Assembly (NCBI GenBank): GCA_049317725.1 | Contig: JBMOHS010000222.1 | Coordinates: 1-5,676 of the forward strand | Reading direction: 5' to 3' | DNA from: CAIOZW01 sp049317725 | Lineage (GTDB): Bacteria; Acidobacteriota; Blastocatellia; RBC074 | Length of the DNA: 5,676 bases | Shown: piece by piece, positions 1-5,534 of the stretch | Numbering within the stretch: the stretch's first letter is position 1 | Layout: each line of letters opens with the position of its first letter | The notes under the pieces: generated by a model | Databases searched by the model: none | The model's input: only the letters and a program-made list of their open reading frames with translations | What the model was told of the DNA's origin: nothing | Program-made: the position numbers and the translations under genes

Positions 1-119
1 GTCTACCCAGGGTTGCACCCTGGGCTGGTATGCGGCGCCCCGTTGGGGCGCTGGTTGCCATCCCGCCTTTTCGAACACAAAATGTCCAAAGCCCTGGCCC
101 GGAGCAACGCTCCGGGTAG
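1..119. repeat. REP/BIME-like block of three hairpins
   Basis: Three perfect short-loop palindromes follow one another. The first has arms 6-13 and 17-24 (CCCAGGGT / ACCCTGGG, loop TGC). The second has arms 35-41 and 45-51 (GCGCCCC / GGGGCGC, loop GTT). The third has arms 98-105 and 109-116 (CCCGGAGC / GCTCCGGG, loop AAC). The outer two are inverted relatives: the block opens with CTACCC (3-8) and closes with GGGTAG (114-119), and their loops are complementary (GTTGC against CAAC). Paired head-to-head hairpins of this kind are typical of bacterial REP/BIME elements mobilised by REP-associated tyrosine transposases; no transposase is visible here. The block touches the window edge and may extend further left. 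The repeat class is an inference, the hairpins are directly visible. Confidence 0.75.
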
Positions 120-322
120 GCTCACACCCCCATTCCCCGCGTTCCTCCATCACTTGTCAGGCTCCACAGGGTTGTACTTCGAGTTTCTCTCTCTCACACT
201 CTGTCCTCATAAGAATGCTCCTGTTTCTTCCCATAAGTGATTGTGCAGAAAGTTGTTATCACCTCAACAACAGCCTTTTTCCAAACGCTGATGAGAAATC
301 CAGGCTACATGGCCCTTTCCCA
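120..322. other. Intergenic stretch, no gene seen
   Basis: This stretch lies between the hairpin block and the 3' end of the VWA gene. The open frames crossing it have no ribosome binding site and no recognisable protein features. The only structure seen is a weak six-base hairpin, GTTGTT (252-257) with AACAAC (266-271), followed by five T (276-280) on the plus strand. That is the wrong orientation to terminate the neighbouring minus-strand gene. Confidence 0.6.
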
Positions 323-1423
323 TCAATTACGACGGGTGACTGCGTAATAGCCCTCTTTATGCTGTACTTTGAGGTTGGGAAGTCCCCGGGGCGGTTTGAC
401 CTGCACCTTGATCTTGTGCCATTGCCCATCCCGTTTGACGTTGGTGGGCGTGTATCCCAAGCTGTACTGGTGGCGAAGTTCGAGCGCGATGCGGGTCGTA
501 GCATCTTCGAGTTCCGCTGCTGAGCGAGGGAAGAACGCCTTCCCCCCCGTCACCTGCGCGATCTCCTCGAGAATAGCCTGCCCCTGCAGGTCGAGTGTTC
601 CGCCGGCGGCCCCGCCGAATTCGACGATTCCGATGCAGTAGATCTGGACGCCCGCCTCACGAAGCAACTTGCGCAACTCACCATACGTGTACCGGGAGGA
701 GTTGTCCTGACCGTCCGAGATCAGCAGCAGTGCCCGCTTGGTGTGGCGTCCCTGCTTGACCTTTTCGATTCCCAAGTAGGCGGCGTCGTAGAGGGCGGTC
801 TGCCCTTTCGGATCGACCAAGGTCAGTTTGTTGACGAGCGTATCTCCGTCGGAGAACTCGGCAATCAAGTCGGCGCGCTGATTGAATCCGACGAGAAAGA
901 AGTCATCTTCCTGGTGGCTGGTCTCGACGAATGCCCGGAGGGAATCCCTTGCACGATCAAGCTTTCCTTTCATGCTTCCGGACACGTCGAAGACGATCCC
1001 GAGGCTGACTGGCACGTCATCATCGTTGAAAAACTCGATCGACTGCTTGACCTTATCCTCGAAGATCTCGAAATGCTGCGGATCGAGCCCCGTGACCAGC
1101 CGGTTGTATGGGTCGGTCACGGTCACTGTCAGCGTCACCAGGTCGGTGTCGAGCTTGATTCGCTCGTCTTGAGAGGGGGTCTGCCCGATTCCAGACCCAC
1201 CAGTCTTCGATGGTACTGGGGAGGTGGTTGGGGGGGGAGGGGGAGCAGGATTTGGGCGAGGTACGACTGGAGAGGGGGAAGGGCTGGAGCCCCCCGCTCC
1301 TGGCGTTTGTGCCAAGATCATTCCCGGTCGCCCACCTGTGATTCCAATCGCGATGAGAAGGCCGTAGAGCAAGACCCCAATCGAATCCCGCCGCGAACTC
1401 TGGTCGAACAACTGACTCCTCAA
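323..1423 (-). CDS. Secreted VWFA-related (acidobacterial-type) VWA domain protein
   Basis: The 366-residue protein should be exported: residues 1-38 form a signal peptide (hydrophobic core about 16-30, likely cleavage after ILA at 38). A proline-rich linker follows at about 48-71. Residues 90-135 are the beta-rich lead-in 'LVTLTVTVTD...HFEIFED' seen before the VWA fold in the acidobacterial VWFA-related family (TIGR03436). The VWA fold starts near 138 and has a complete metal-ion-dependent adhesion site: D146-x-S148-x-S150, T209 and D237 (ISDGQD). Near the C-terminus QYSLGYTP (319-326) is another family hallmark. Such proteins probably bind protein ligands through a divalent cation; the ligand is unknown. 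The start is a TTG at 1421-1423, preceded by GGGAGG (1429-1434) with a five-base gap; a stop lies in frame about eight codons upstream and no other start codon intervenes. It is the most downstream of four exported-protein genes on this strand. Confidence 0.93.
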   Translation of the reverse strand: MRSQLFDQSSRRDSIGVLLYGLLIAIGITGGRPGMILAQTPGAGGSSPSPSPVVPRPNPAPPPPPTTSPVPSKTGGSGIGQTPSQDERIKLDTDLVTLTVTVTDPYNRLVTGLDPQHFEIFEDKVKQSIEFFNDDDVPVSLGIVFDVSGSMKGKLDRARDSLRAFVETSHQEDDFFLVGFNQRADLIAEFSDGDTLVNKLTLVDPKGQTALYDAAYLGIEKVKQGRHTKRALLLISDGQDNSSRYTYGELRKLLREAGVQIYCIGIVEFGGAAGGTLDLQGQAILEEIAQVTGGKAFFPRSAAELEDATTRIALELRHQYSLGYTPTNVKRDGQWHKIKVQVKPPRGLPNLKVQHKEGYYAVTRRN

Positions 1424-1584
1424 GGCATCCTCCCTTTGATGACTGGTTCACGGGTTCAAGAATGTCCGTTCCGGCATCTCTTCCTGCCTTCTCTCTTTTC
1501 TGGCGGGAGAGAGCACTTGGGGCGGACGGGAGACTTACGCGCATCACCCTACCATCGATCTTGGCTGTTCACCAAACAGAGAAA

Positions 1585-1612
1585 ATTGTAGCACAGGGTG
1601 AGAGGGCCGCAA
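1585..1612 (-). promoter_or_regulatory. Candidate sigma70-type promoter of the VWA gene
   Basis: Reading the minus strand, TTGCGG (1607-1612) is followed after 16 bases by TACAAT (1585-1590), which has five of six consensus bases and carries an extended -10 TGC in front. Transcription would begin near 1578, giving a leader of about 155 bases before the TTG start. The leader holds a six-base purine/pyrimidine hairpin (1491-1496 with 1508-1513). The site lies in the 255-base gap after the upstream gene, so the VWA gene can probably be transcribed on its own. The -35 match is only moderate. Confidence 0.5.
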
Positions 1613-1678
1613 TCGCCCATTCCTGGCAGGAGGGAAAAGGAAGAAAATCGACAAGGAAACGCGAGAATCGGAGGTCGA

Positions 1679-2887
1679 TCAAGGCCGAAGAGGGATGGGC
1701 TGCTGGCCACTCTGATAGAGAAATCCTGTCTGCTGGTCGAGCAGATGGTATTCGAGAACTGCCGGAGGGCGGAGAGAGGTTGGCAGAGAGAAGACGAGGG
1801 AGAGCAGTTCAGATGAGTCCTGGACCTCGGTCTCCGTGCGAGAAAAGATGGACCCATTCACCTCGCGACCGATCACCACCAACCGGTACCCCGCGCTGGC
1901 TCGCCCTCGGATCCTGAGCCGTGCCTGGAGGGAATCCCCCGGTAGATACTCTGCCCGATCGAACTGGAATGGGCCGACCTCTCCTTCTACCACATCTTCC
2001 TGCTCGAACAGTGTGACAAGGGTGACCTCGCCGGAGAGAAGAAGGTCGCCTTGTGCCCCTCGGAGGGTATAGCGAATCGGGTGCGCGTGATCCACGTGAT
2101 CCAGGACCTCCTCCCCCGTCAGCGGTCCCTCAGGGGAGGGAAGTGGCATCCGTAGACTGGTCTGTGCTCCCAACCGGAGCCGACACTGACTCCGTTTTCC
2201 TTGCCACTCGATCTCGAAGACGCCCTCGCCACTCAAGTCGGGCGCTGCCACTTCGACGATCAGCCGGCCGGCCTCCTCCTCCGTCTCTGCTGCCAGGAGT
2301 CGCATCGCCAGCGAAACATCTTTTCTGTCCGCCCGTGCCGGGGCGAGGTCTGAGATCCTCGAAGAGCCGGAGGGATCTTCTGTCATGCCTGCCTTGGAGA
2401 CGAGAGATCGGCGCGAGGGACGGTCTCGTTGTGCGAGCTGCAGCGCGGTTCCCCAGGGCGGACGTTCCGTGAGTCGAAGGGGACCCTGACGATAGAGCAC
2501 CAACCTCCTTCCCCAGTGAATGGTGAGAAGGGCGGAGGTTTCGGGATCCATCCCAACTTGGATCCGTTCGCCTGACTCCTCAAGAACGATCGGAAGCCGA
2601 AGTGAGGCGCCAGGGAGAATGGCAAGCGTACCTATGCCAATACTGGAAAGACCTGATGCCCCTTTTTCGAGAGAAATTTCGACTTGCAGGTGGATTGGTT
2701 CTCCCAGGGCCTCAGGTATTTGCGGAGAAGCGCTCACCGCCAAGACCAGTTTCCCCTCCACCGCTTCGAGCGAGGCTTCGATCGTCAGGTGGGCCACTGG
2801 CGGCATCCGTTGCGCCCGGGTCTCCACCTCCAGCGCCAAGAGCAGTGTGATCAGTATCCCTGCGATCGGACATCGGCACCTTCCCAT
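1679..2887 (-). CDS. Exported beta-rich protein with C-terminal macroglobulin/Ig-like domain, function unknown
   Basis: The frame is open up to an ATG at 3022, but the ATG at 2885-2887 is the better start: it has GAGGGG just upstream and opens directly into a signal peptide (residues 1-25, core ILITLLLAL, likely cleavage after TRA). The longer start would run through two strong hairpins in what looks like leader sequence. The 402-residue product is predicted by eye to hold a beta-rich region at about 33-140, a polar flexible linker at 143-190, a second beta-rich region at about 192-295 and a final domain at 304-402. The last contains DRAEYLPGD (310-318), resembling the 'D+..Y.PGD' strand-turn motif of alpha-2-macroglobulin MG domains and other Ig-like surface modules. 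No catalytic motif or thioester is seen. I do not recognise the family as a whole. It lies 255 bases upstream of the VWA gene and 168 bases downstream of the small paralogue pair. Confidence 0.82.
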   Translation of the reverse strand: MGRCRCPIAGILITLLLALEVETRAQRMPPVAHLTIEASLEAVEGKLVLAVSASPQIPEALGEPIHLQVEISLEKGASGLSSIGIGTLAILPGASLRLPIVLEESGERIQVGMDPETSALLTIHWGRRLVLYRQGPLRLTERPPWGTALQLAQRDRPSRRSLVSKAGMTEDPSGSSRISDLAPARADRKDVSLAMRLLAAETEEEAGRLIVEVAAPDLSGEGVFEIEWQGKRSQCRLRLGAQTSLRMPLPSPEGPLTGEEVLDHVDHAHPIRYTLRGAQGDLLLSGEVTLVTLFEQEDVVEGEVGPFQFDRAEYLPGDSLQARLRIRGRASAGYRLVVIGREVNGSIFSRTETEVQDSSELLSLVFSLPTSLRPPAVLEYHLLDQQTGFLYQSGQQPIPLRP

Positions 2888-2911
2888 CCGATCATCCCCC
2901 TCATTGTTCCT

Positions 2912-2950
2912 CTCTCGCGACCCAAATCCCAAGGGCTGATACCGCGAGAG
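2912..2950 (-). promoter_or_regulatory. Leader hairpin just upstream of the 1679-2887 gene
   Basis: Perfect eight-base arms CTCTCGCG (2912-2919) and CGCGAGAG (2943-2950) enclose a 23-base loop. In the transcript the hairpin ends about 24 bases before the start codon, close to the Shine-Dalgarno sequence, and has no T tract after it. It could influence translation, stabilise the message or act as a protein-binding palindrome; the role is inferred. Confidence 0.45.
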
Positions 2951-2962
2951 GGAGTTTGACAT

Positions 2963-2988
2963 CGGGAATGGATGTTGACCCATTCCCG
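2963..2988 (-). promoter_or_regulatory. Nine-base-pair hairpin in the gap between two exported-protein genes
   Basis: Arms CGGGAATGG (2963-2971) and CCATTCCCG (2980-2988) pair perfectly around an eight-base loop. It lies 68 bases beyond the stop of the 202-residue gene and upstream of the second leader hairpin. No U-run follows on the minus strand, so it is not a standard intrinsic terminator. A 3'-end stabiliser, a processing site or a terminator without a U-tract are possible. Confidence 0.5.
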
Positions 2989-3055
2989 TCCGTCTCCCTC
3001 CCTCTTTTCTTGGGCTTCTCATTGATCCTCGGTGGAAAAACGAGAAAACTTCACG

Positions 3056-3664
3056 TTATTCAGGCTCGCCATTAATCGTACGATTGAGGCGGGAGATGAC
3101 CCCACGGGCCTGTCGTCCTGCATTGATCTGGCGGGCCCAGACCGTCAGGAGAACCTCCACCTCTTCTGGGGAGTACTTCCGGATGGAGGCATTGCCTTCC
3201 CGTCCGTTGACATCGACAACAATCCGATTGAACCGCATTTGGGCACCACTGACCGTCACATCCATCGGGCTGATCTCGAGGTGAATCACTGGCGCTGCGG
3301 TCCCTGCCTGGAAGTTGGCAATGACCCCCGTCTGACGGAATGAGGATTGAACACTGGCGAGAGGCTTCCCAGTCAGCGTCGCAATCTGCTGTCGCGCGTC
3401 GTCTGGAATGCTATAGTCAATCGTTCCGACCACGGTGTCATCACTGTTCGCGGCAGTCAGGGTGAAGGTGATCTTCCCCCGAACATCATAGACGTCGACT
3501 CCCGCATTCGTCAGTTTGGCGATGACCAGTTTGGGTGCAGTCCTGTACGCGACTGGCTTGGCCTGATCGCTCCCCTGTGCCAAACCAACCTGGGAGAGAA
3601 AGAAGAGACTTGCCACTAAGGTAAGCAAATTCATTGGGTTGTGGATGATCTTGATCCTACGCAT
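3056..3664 (-). CDS. Small exported protein, paralogue of its upstream neighbour, function unknown
   Basis: I do not recognise this family. The frame is open to 3892, but the protein-like part starts at the ATG at 3662-3664: GGAGG lies 11 bases upstream and the product opens with MRRIKIIHN, then a hydrophobic core and a cleavage site near GLA-Q (residues 28-30). A second ATG at 3634 would also give a signal peptide but lacks a ribosome binding site. The 202-residue product has a short beta-rich body: AYRTAP (39-44), GKITFTLTAAN (63-73), a VIHLEISP strand (126-133) and a conserved tail WARQINAGR...GVISRLN (176-194). The same elements, in the same order and with the tail beginning at the same residue, occur in the gene just upstream (3924-4586). 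No catalytic motif, cysteine pair or membrane segment beyond the signal is seen, so a periplasmic or secreted structural or binding role is an inference. Confidence 0.8.
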   Translation of the reverse strand: MRRIKIIHNPMNLLTLVASLFFLSQVGLAQGSDQAKPVAYRTAPKLVIAKLTNAGVDVYDVRGKITFTLTAANSDDTVVGTIDYSIPDDARQQIATLTGKPLASVQSSFRQTGVIANFQAGTAAPVIHLEISPMDVTVSGAQMRFNRIVVDVNGREGNASIRKYSPEEVEVLLTVWARQINAGRQARGVISRLNRTINGEPE

Positions 3665-3694
3665 CTGATCGTTCGCCTCCGTACTAGAGAAATG

Positions 3695-3731
3695 GTTCTG
3701 CTTGCAGGTGAAGATCTCGTTCCGCTTGCAG
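3695..3731 (-). repeat. Short direct repeat in the leader of the 202-residue gene
   Basis: On the minus strand CTGCAAGCGGAAC (3719-3731) recurs as CTGCAAGCAGAAC (3695-3707), 12 of 13 bases identical and 24 bases apart start to start. The pair sits just upstream of the GGAGG ribosome binding site. It could be two half-sites for a regulator or chance; no further copy was noticed. Confidence 0.3.
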
Positions 3732-3892
3732 AAATGGGTCACTGGTAAACCGTCTTTCGGAAATTGGCCTGACAGGCTTGAGTCATCGAATAGATCGCAA
3801 CAGCCCTGATGGCCACACTGGTGATCGACTCCCTTTGAGCCGGCTGGATCCGCATCTTCGTGCAGGCGGGGCACCATCAGTACAAGGTCCAT

Positions 3893-3921
3893 AGCTTACG
3901 GATTCAATCATCGAAGATCAA
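3893..3921 (-). promoter_or_regulatory. Weak sigma70-like promoter candidate before the 202-residue gene
   Basis: Minus-strand TTGATC (3916-3921) and TAAGCT (3893-3898) are 17 bases apart, directly after the stop codon of the upstream paralogue. The -10 box keeps only the key first, second and last bases of the consensus. It would give a leader of over 200 bases. A match of this quality can arise by chance. Confidence 0.22.
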
Positions 3922-3923
3922 CC

Positions 3924-4586
3924 TCAAAAATGGAGATCTCCGGTGGACACTGGGGAGGGTCTATTCGGGTCGAGTGAAACCTCCACGGGGGGAAGAAGAA
4001 TGTGGTTGAGGGCACGAAGAATACCGAGTCGTGACCGACCCGCATTGATCTGCCGGGTCCAACTGCAGAGTAGTTGGGGGATCTCTGCCTCTGTCTCCTC
4101 CACCTTCAGGGCGAAGGAGGGAATGGGTAGGGGCCCACTCTCCGCCGGCAGTTCCAAGGCGGGAATGCGCAGAATCAGCGTGGGACACGAGGTCCCTTTT
4201 TGCCAAGAGGCACGAACCTCAAGCACGAAAGGGCCTGGCGCCTTCTCCCACAGGTCAGATGGGGGATTGCGGCGCGAACCGCGCAACGAGGCCAGATGCA
4301 AGCTCGCCCGCAGCGTGTCGTCCTCTGGATTCGCTTCGAGAAGGGTCAGGGTCACTTGTCCAGTGATCGCCTGCCTTCCCATACGCCACTCAACCTTTTG
4401 TGGTGCCGTTGTATATCCCCTTTTGATTTTTTTGCTTTGGCGATCTTCGCGATCGTCTTGCTTGGAGAGGCCGATCGACCCTCCCTCCACAAGCCAGAGA
4501 CCAGAGAGGATCGCCCCACTGGCCAGTAGAAGGGCTGGGAGGAAGAAGGTGACCACAGGCCGACGCCGTGTCTTCCATCCTGCCAT
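3924..4586 (-). CDS. Small exported or membrane-anchored protein, paralogue of its downstream neighbour
   Basis: The family is not recognised. Starting at the ATG at 4584-4586, the product has 220 residues: a basic N-terminus (KTRRRP, 5-10), a long hydrophobic stretch (11-33) serving as signal peptide or anchor, a charged linker (41-57), then GYTTAP (57-62), GQVTLTLLEAN (76-86), an ILRIPALEL strand (138-146) and WTRQINAGR...GILRALN (176-194). These match AYRTAP, GKITFTLTAAN, IHLEISP and the tail of the downstream gene, so the two are divergent tandem duplicates. This copy has a proline-rich C-terminal extension of about 26 residues and an insertion around 100-118. The start is uncertain: no clear ribosome binding site precedes 4586; an in-frame GTG at 4610, or a TTG at 4715 reading through a 15-base tandem repeat, are alternatives. 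The N-terminus has twin arginines but does not fit the Tat consensus well. It is the first gene of the minus-strand set. Confidence 0.75.
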   Translation of the reverse strand: MAGWKTRRRPVVTFFLPALLLASGAILSGLWLVEGGSIGLSKQDDREDRQSKKIKRGYTTAPQKVEWRMGRQAITGQVTLTLLEANPEDDTLRASLHLASLRGSRRNPPSDLWEKAPGPFVLEVRASWQKGTSCPTLILRIPALELPAESGPLPIPSFALKVEETEAEIPQLLCSWTRQINAGRSRLGILRALNHILLPPVEVSLDPNRPSPVSTGDLHF

Positions 4587-4626
4587 CCGATGAACGGACT
4601 GCTTTCGCACTTGTGCACTTATCCAA

Positions 4627-4667
4627 GAGAAAAAATGCTGCGAGAAAAAATGCTGCGAGAAAAAATG
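4627..4667. repeat. 15-base tandem repeat, about 2.7 copies
   Basis: The unit GAGAAAAAATGCTGC occurs at 4627-4641 and 4642-4656, with a partial third copy at 4657-4667. Its length is a multiple of three, so if the upstream gene started at 4715 or 4679 it would encode a repeated FFSQH peptide on the minus strand. With the preferred start at 4586 it lies in the leader, where the A/T runs may affect promoter spacing. Confidence 0.85.
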
Positions 4668-4720
4668 GTAATTACTCACGGTGAGGAAGATCAGAAAGTA
4701 GACTGGGCCGATCAATGGAT

Positions 4721-4840
4721 AACGTCAGAACCGAAGAGATGATTGCACCACCGAGCCACAGAGACCACTGAGAAAAAGGTTGGGACGTGAGCCGCGTCAA
4801 CGATCAACCAACGTCTCAACGGAAGAGATCATTGCACCAC
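4721..4840 (+). repeat. Imperfect direct repeat pair
   Basis: Bases 4721-4751 and 4810-4840 are 31-base copies with 27 identical positions, each reading AACGTC..AAC.GAAGAGAT.ATTGCACCAC, 89 bases apart. Similarity fades after the CACCAC, where both copies continue into purine-rich CACAGAGA or AACAGAGAG wording. A leading GATCAA also precedes each copy (4710 and 4802). The pattern suggests a duplicated intergenic unit or remnant of a mobile repeat. Confidence 0.65.
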
Positions 4841-4981
4841 AGAAAAACAGAGAGATCAACGAGATGAAGAGAGGATCCCTTGAGATTCATCGAGGCCGTG
4901 AGTCCTTACAAAAAATGATTCAAGGTAGAAGAGAGATGCCAATCTCTCCATTGACTCCCTGTGATTATCGTTCTCATCGTG

Positions 4982-5008
4982 TGTTTTGCCTCTTTTGCCT
5001 CTTTTGCC
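4982..5008 (+). repeat. Nine-base tandem repeat, three copies
   Basis: TGTTTTGCC (4982-4990) is followed by two exact TCTTTTGCC units (4991-4999 and 5000-5008). The translated frame would read FASFASFA, but no gene is supported here, so it is treated as a non-coding simple repeat. Confidence 0.75.
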
Positions 5009-5300
5009 ATCAGGTTTCGCCGGTCGGGGTTGATTCTCTCCAACGGGCCCAGTGCGCGAAGATGGTGGTTCCAAGAACCCCCTGCGAGCCGGTATAGTTT
5101 GTATTCAGGAGGTCTTCCGAATCAAGATAGGATGGTCCAGGGTTGAATGGGGAGTTCCCTCGTCTCAAAGGTGACCTCAAGATCGAACCGGATTCTTGAG
5201 GAACGATTGCGACAGGAAGTGGGAGCAGAGAAGAGGGCCAGTGATCCGGAGAGATGCCTGAAGCATTACGACAATCGAGAACGGGGACCAACTGCGAGGG

Positions 5301-5319
5301 GGCCTCTCAGATAGAGGCC
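5301..5319. other. Small perfect hairpin
   Basis: GGCCTCT (5301-5307) and AGAGGCC (5313-5319) pair perfectly around a five-base loop. No T run follows on the plus strand, so an intrinsic terminator is not supported. It lies 14 bases before the large hairpin at 5334-5392. Confidence 0.5.
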
Positions 5320-5333
5320 GCCGCTTAATCCGA

Positions 5334-5392
5334 CGTAATGCGCTCGACGAAAATTCCCCAGTGAGTGCAACTTTCGCGGCGAGCGCACTACG
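5334..5392. other. Large imperfect hairpin between divergent genes
   Basis: Outer arms CGTAATGCGCTCG (5334-5346) and CGAGCGCACTACG (5380-5392) pair at 12 of 13 positions. After a 1-by-3 internal loop the stem continues with CGAAA (5348-5352) and TTTCG (5372-5376), leaving a 19-base apical loop. This is the strongest secondary structure in the window. It lies about 140 bases upstream of the hydantoinase-like gene. It could be a structured leader RNA, a protein-binding palindrome or a REP/MITE-type repeat. It lacks the GTT and AAC core sites expected of an integron attC. Confidence 0.6.
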
Positions 5393-5518
5393 CGAACTTC
5401 AAAGTGCTACACGCACGAGAGAGGGCTGGGTTCATCTTTTTTATTTGCAGTTGATGGTCTTCCATTTGGGCCCCCGAGAAGGGGAGGGGGATCGAGGGGG
5501 CGAGGCAGAGGCGTAGCC

Positions 5519-5526
5519 AAGGAGGA
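5519..5526 (+). promoter_or_regulatory. Strong Shine-Dalgarno site deciding a GTG start
   Basis: AAGGAGGA lies eight bases before the GTG at 5535, a near-perfect complement of the 16S rRNA tail. An in-frame TAG at 5514-5516 rules out any longer start. Confidence 0.85.
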
Positions 5527-5534
5527 GAGATCGC

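Larger units (their letters stand above)
4668..5534. other. Long intergenic region between divergent genes, no convincing gene
   Basis: About 870 bases separate the minus-strand gene set from the hydantoinase-like gene. Open frames here are short, lack ribosome binding sites at suitable spacing and give low-complexity or shadow-like translations. A 55-codon frame at 5147-5314 (plus) is the most protein-like but its stop falls in a hairpin. The region contains direct repeats (4721-4840), a CTCTTTTGC-type tandem repeat (4982-5008) and hairpins at 5301-5319 and 5334-5392. The 'CACCAC...CACAGAGA' wording around 4745-4860 resembles repetitive, decayed intergenic sequence I recall from other soil and metagenome bacteria; this is memory, not a search. 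Confidence 0.6.

Noticed and set aside
1..119. CRISPR array
   Set aside because: The three hairpins differ in sequence and are not separated by unique spacers of equal length.
13..240. 75-codon plus-strand frame over the left edge
   Set aside because: Half of it is the translated hairpin block and it has no ribosome binding site.
252..280. Hairpin plus T run resembling a terminator
   Set aside because: The stem is only six A/T-rich pairs, and it points on the plus strand where no gene ends.
1053..1547. Minus-strand 164-codon frame overlapping the VWA gene start
   Set aside because: It is out of frame with the VWA gene over most of its length, and its translation is arginine/serine/proline-rich and shadow-like.
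743..1591. Long plus-strand open frame of 282 codons
   Set aside because: It lies antisense to the VWA gene, whose product has full family motifs, and it gives a composition-driven translation with no start signal.
2888..3022. N-terminal extension of the macroglobulin-like gene to the ATG at 3022
   Set aside because: The segment carries two strong hairpins, encodes a polar non-protein-like stretch and would bury the signal peptide 45 residues inside.
3665..3892. N-terminal extension of the 202-residue gene to 3892
   Set aside because: The extension precedes a clear signal peptide and a GGAGG site, so the frame is open there by chance.
3943..4593. 216-codon plus-strand frame
   Set aside because: It is antisense to the 220-residue paralogue, which has a signal peptide and a recognisable relative next door.
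5334..5392. Integron attC site
   Set aside because: The hairpin lacks GTT...AAC core sites, and no cassette-like gene or integrase is present.
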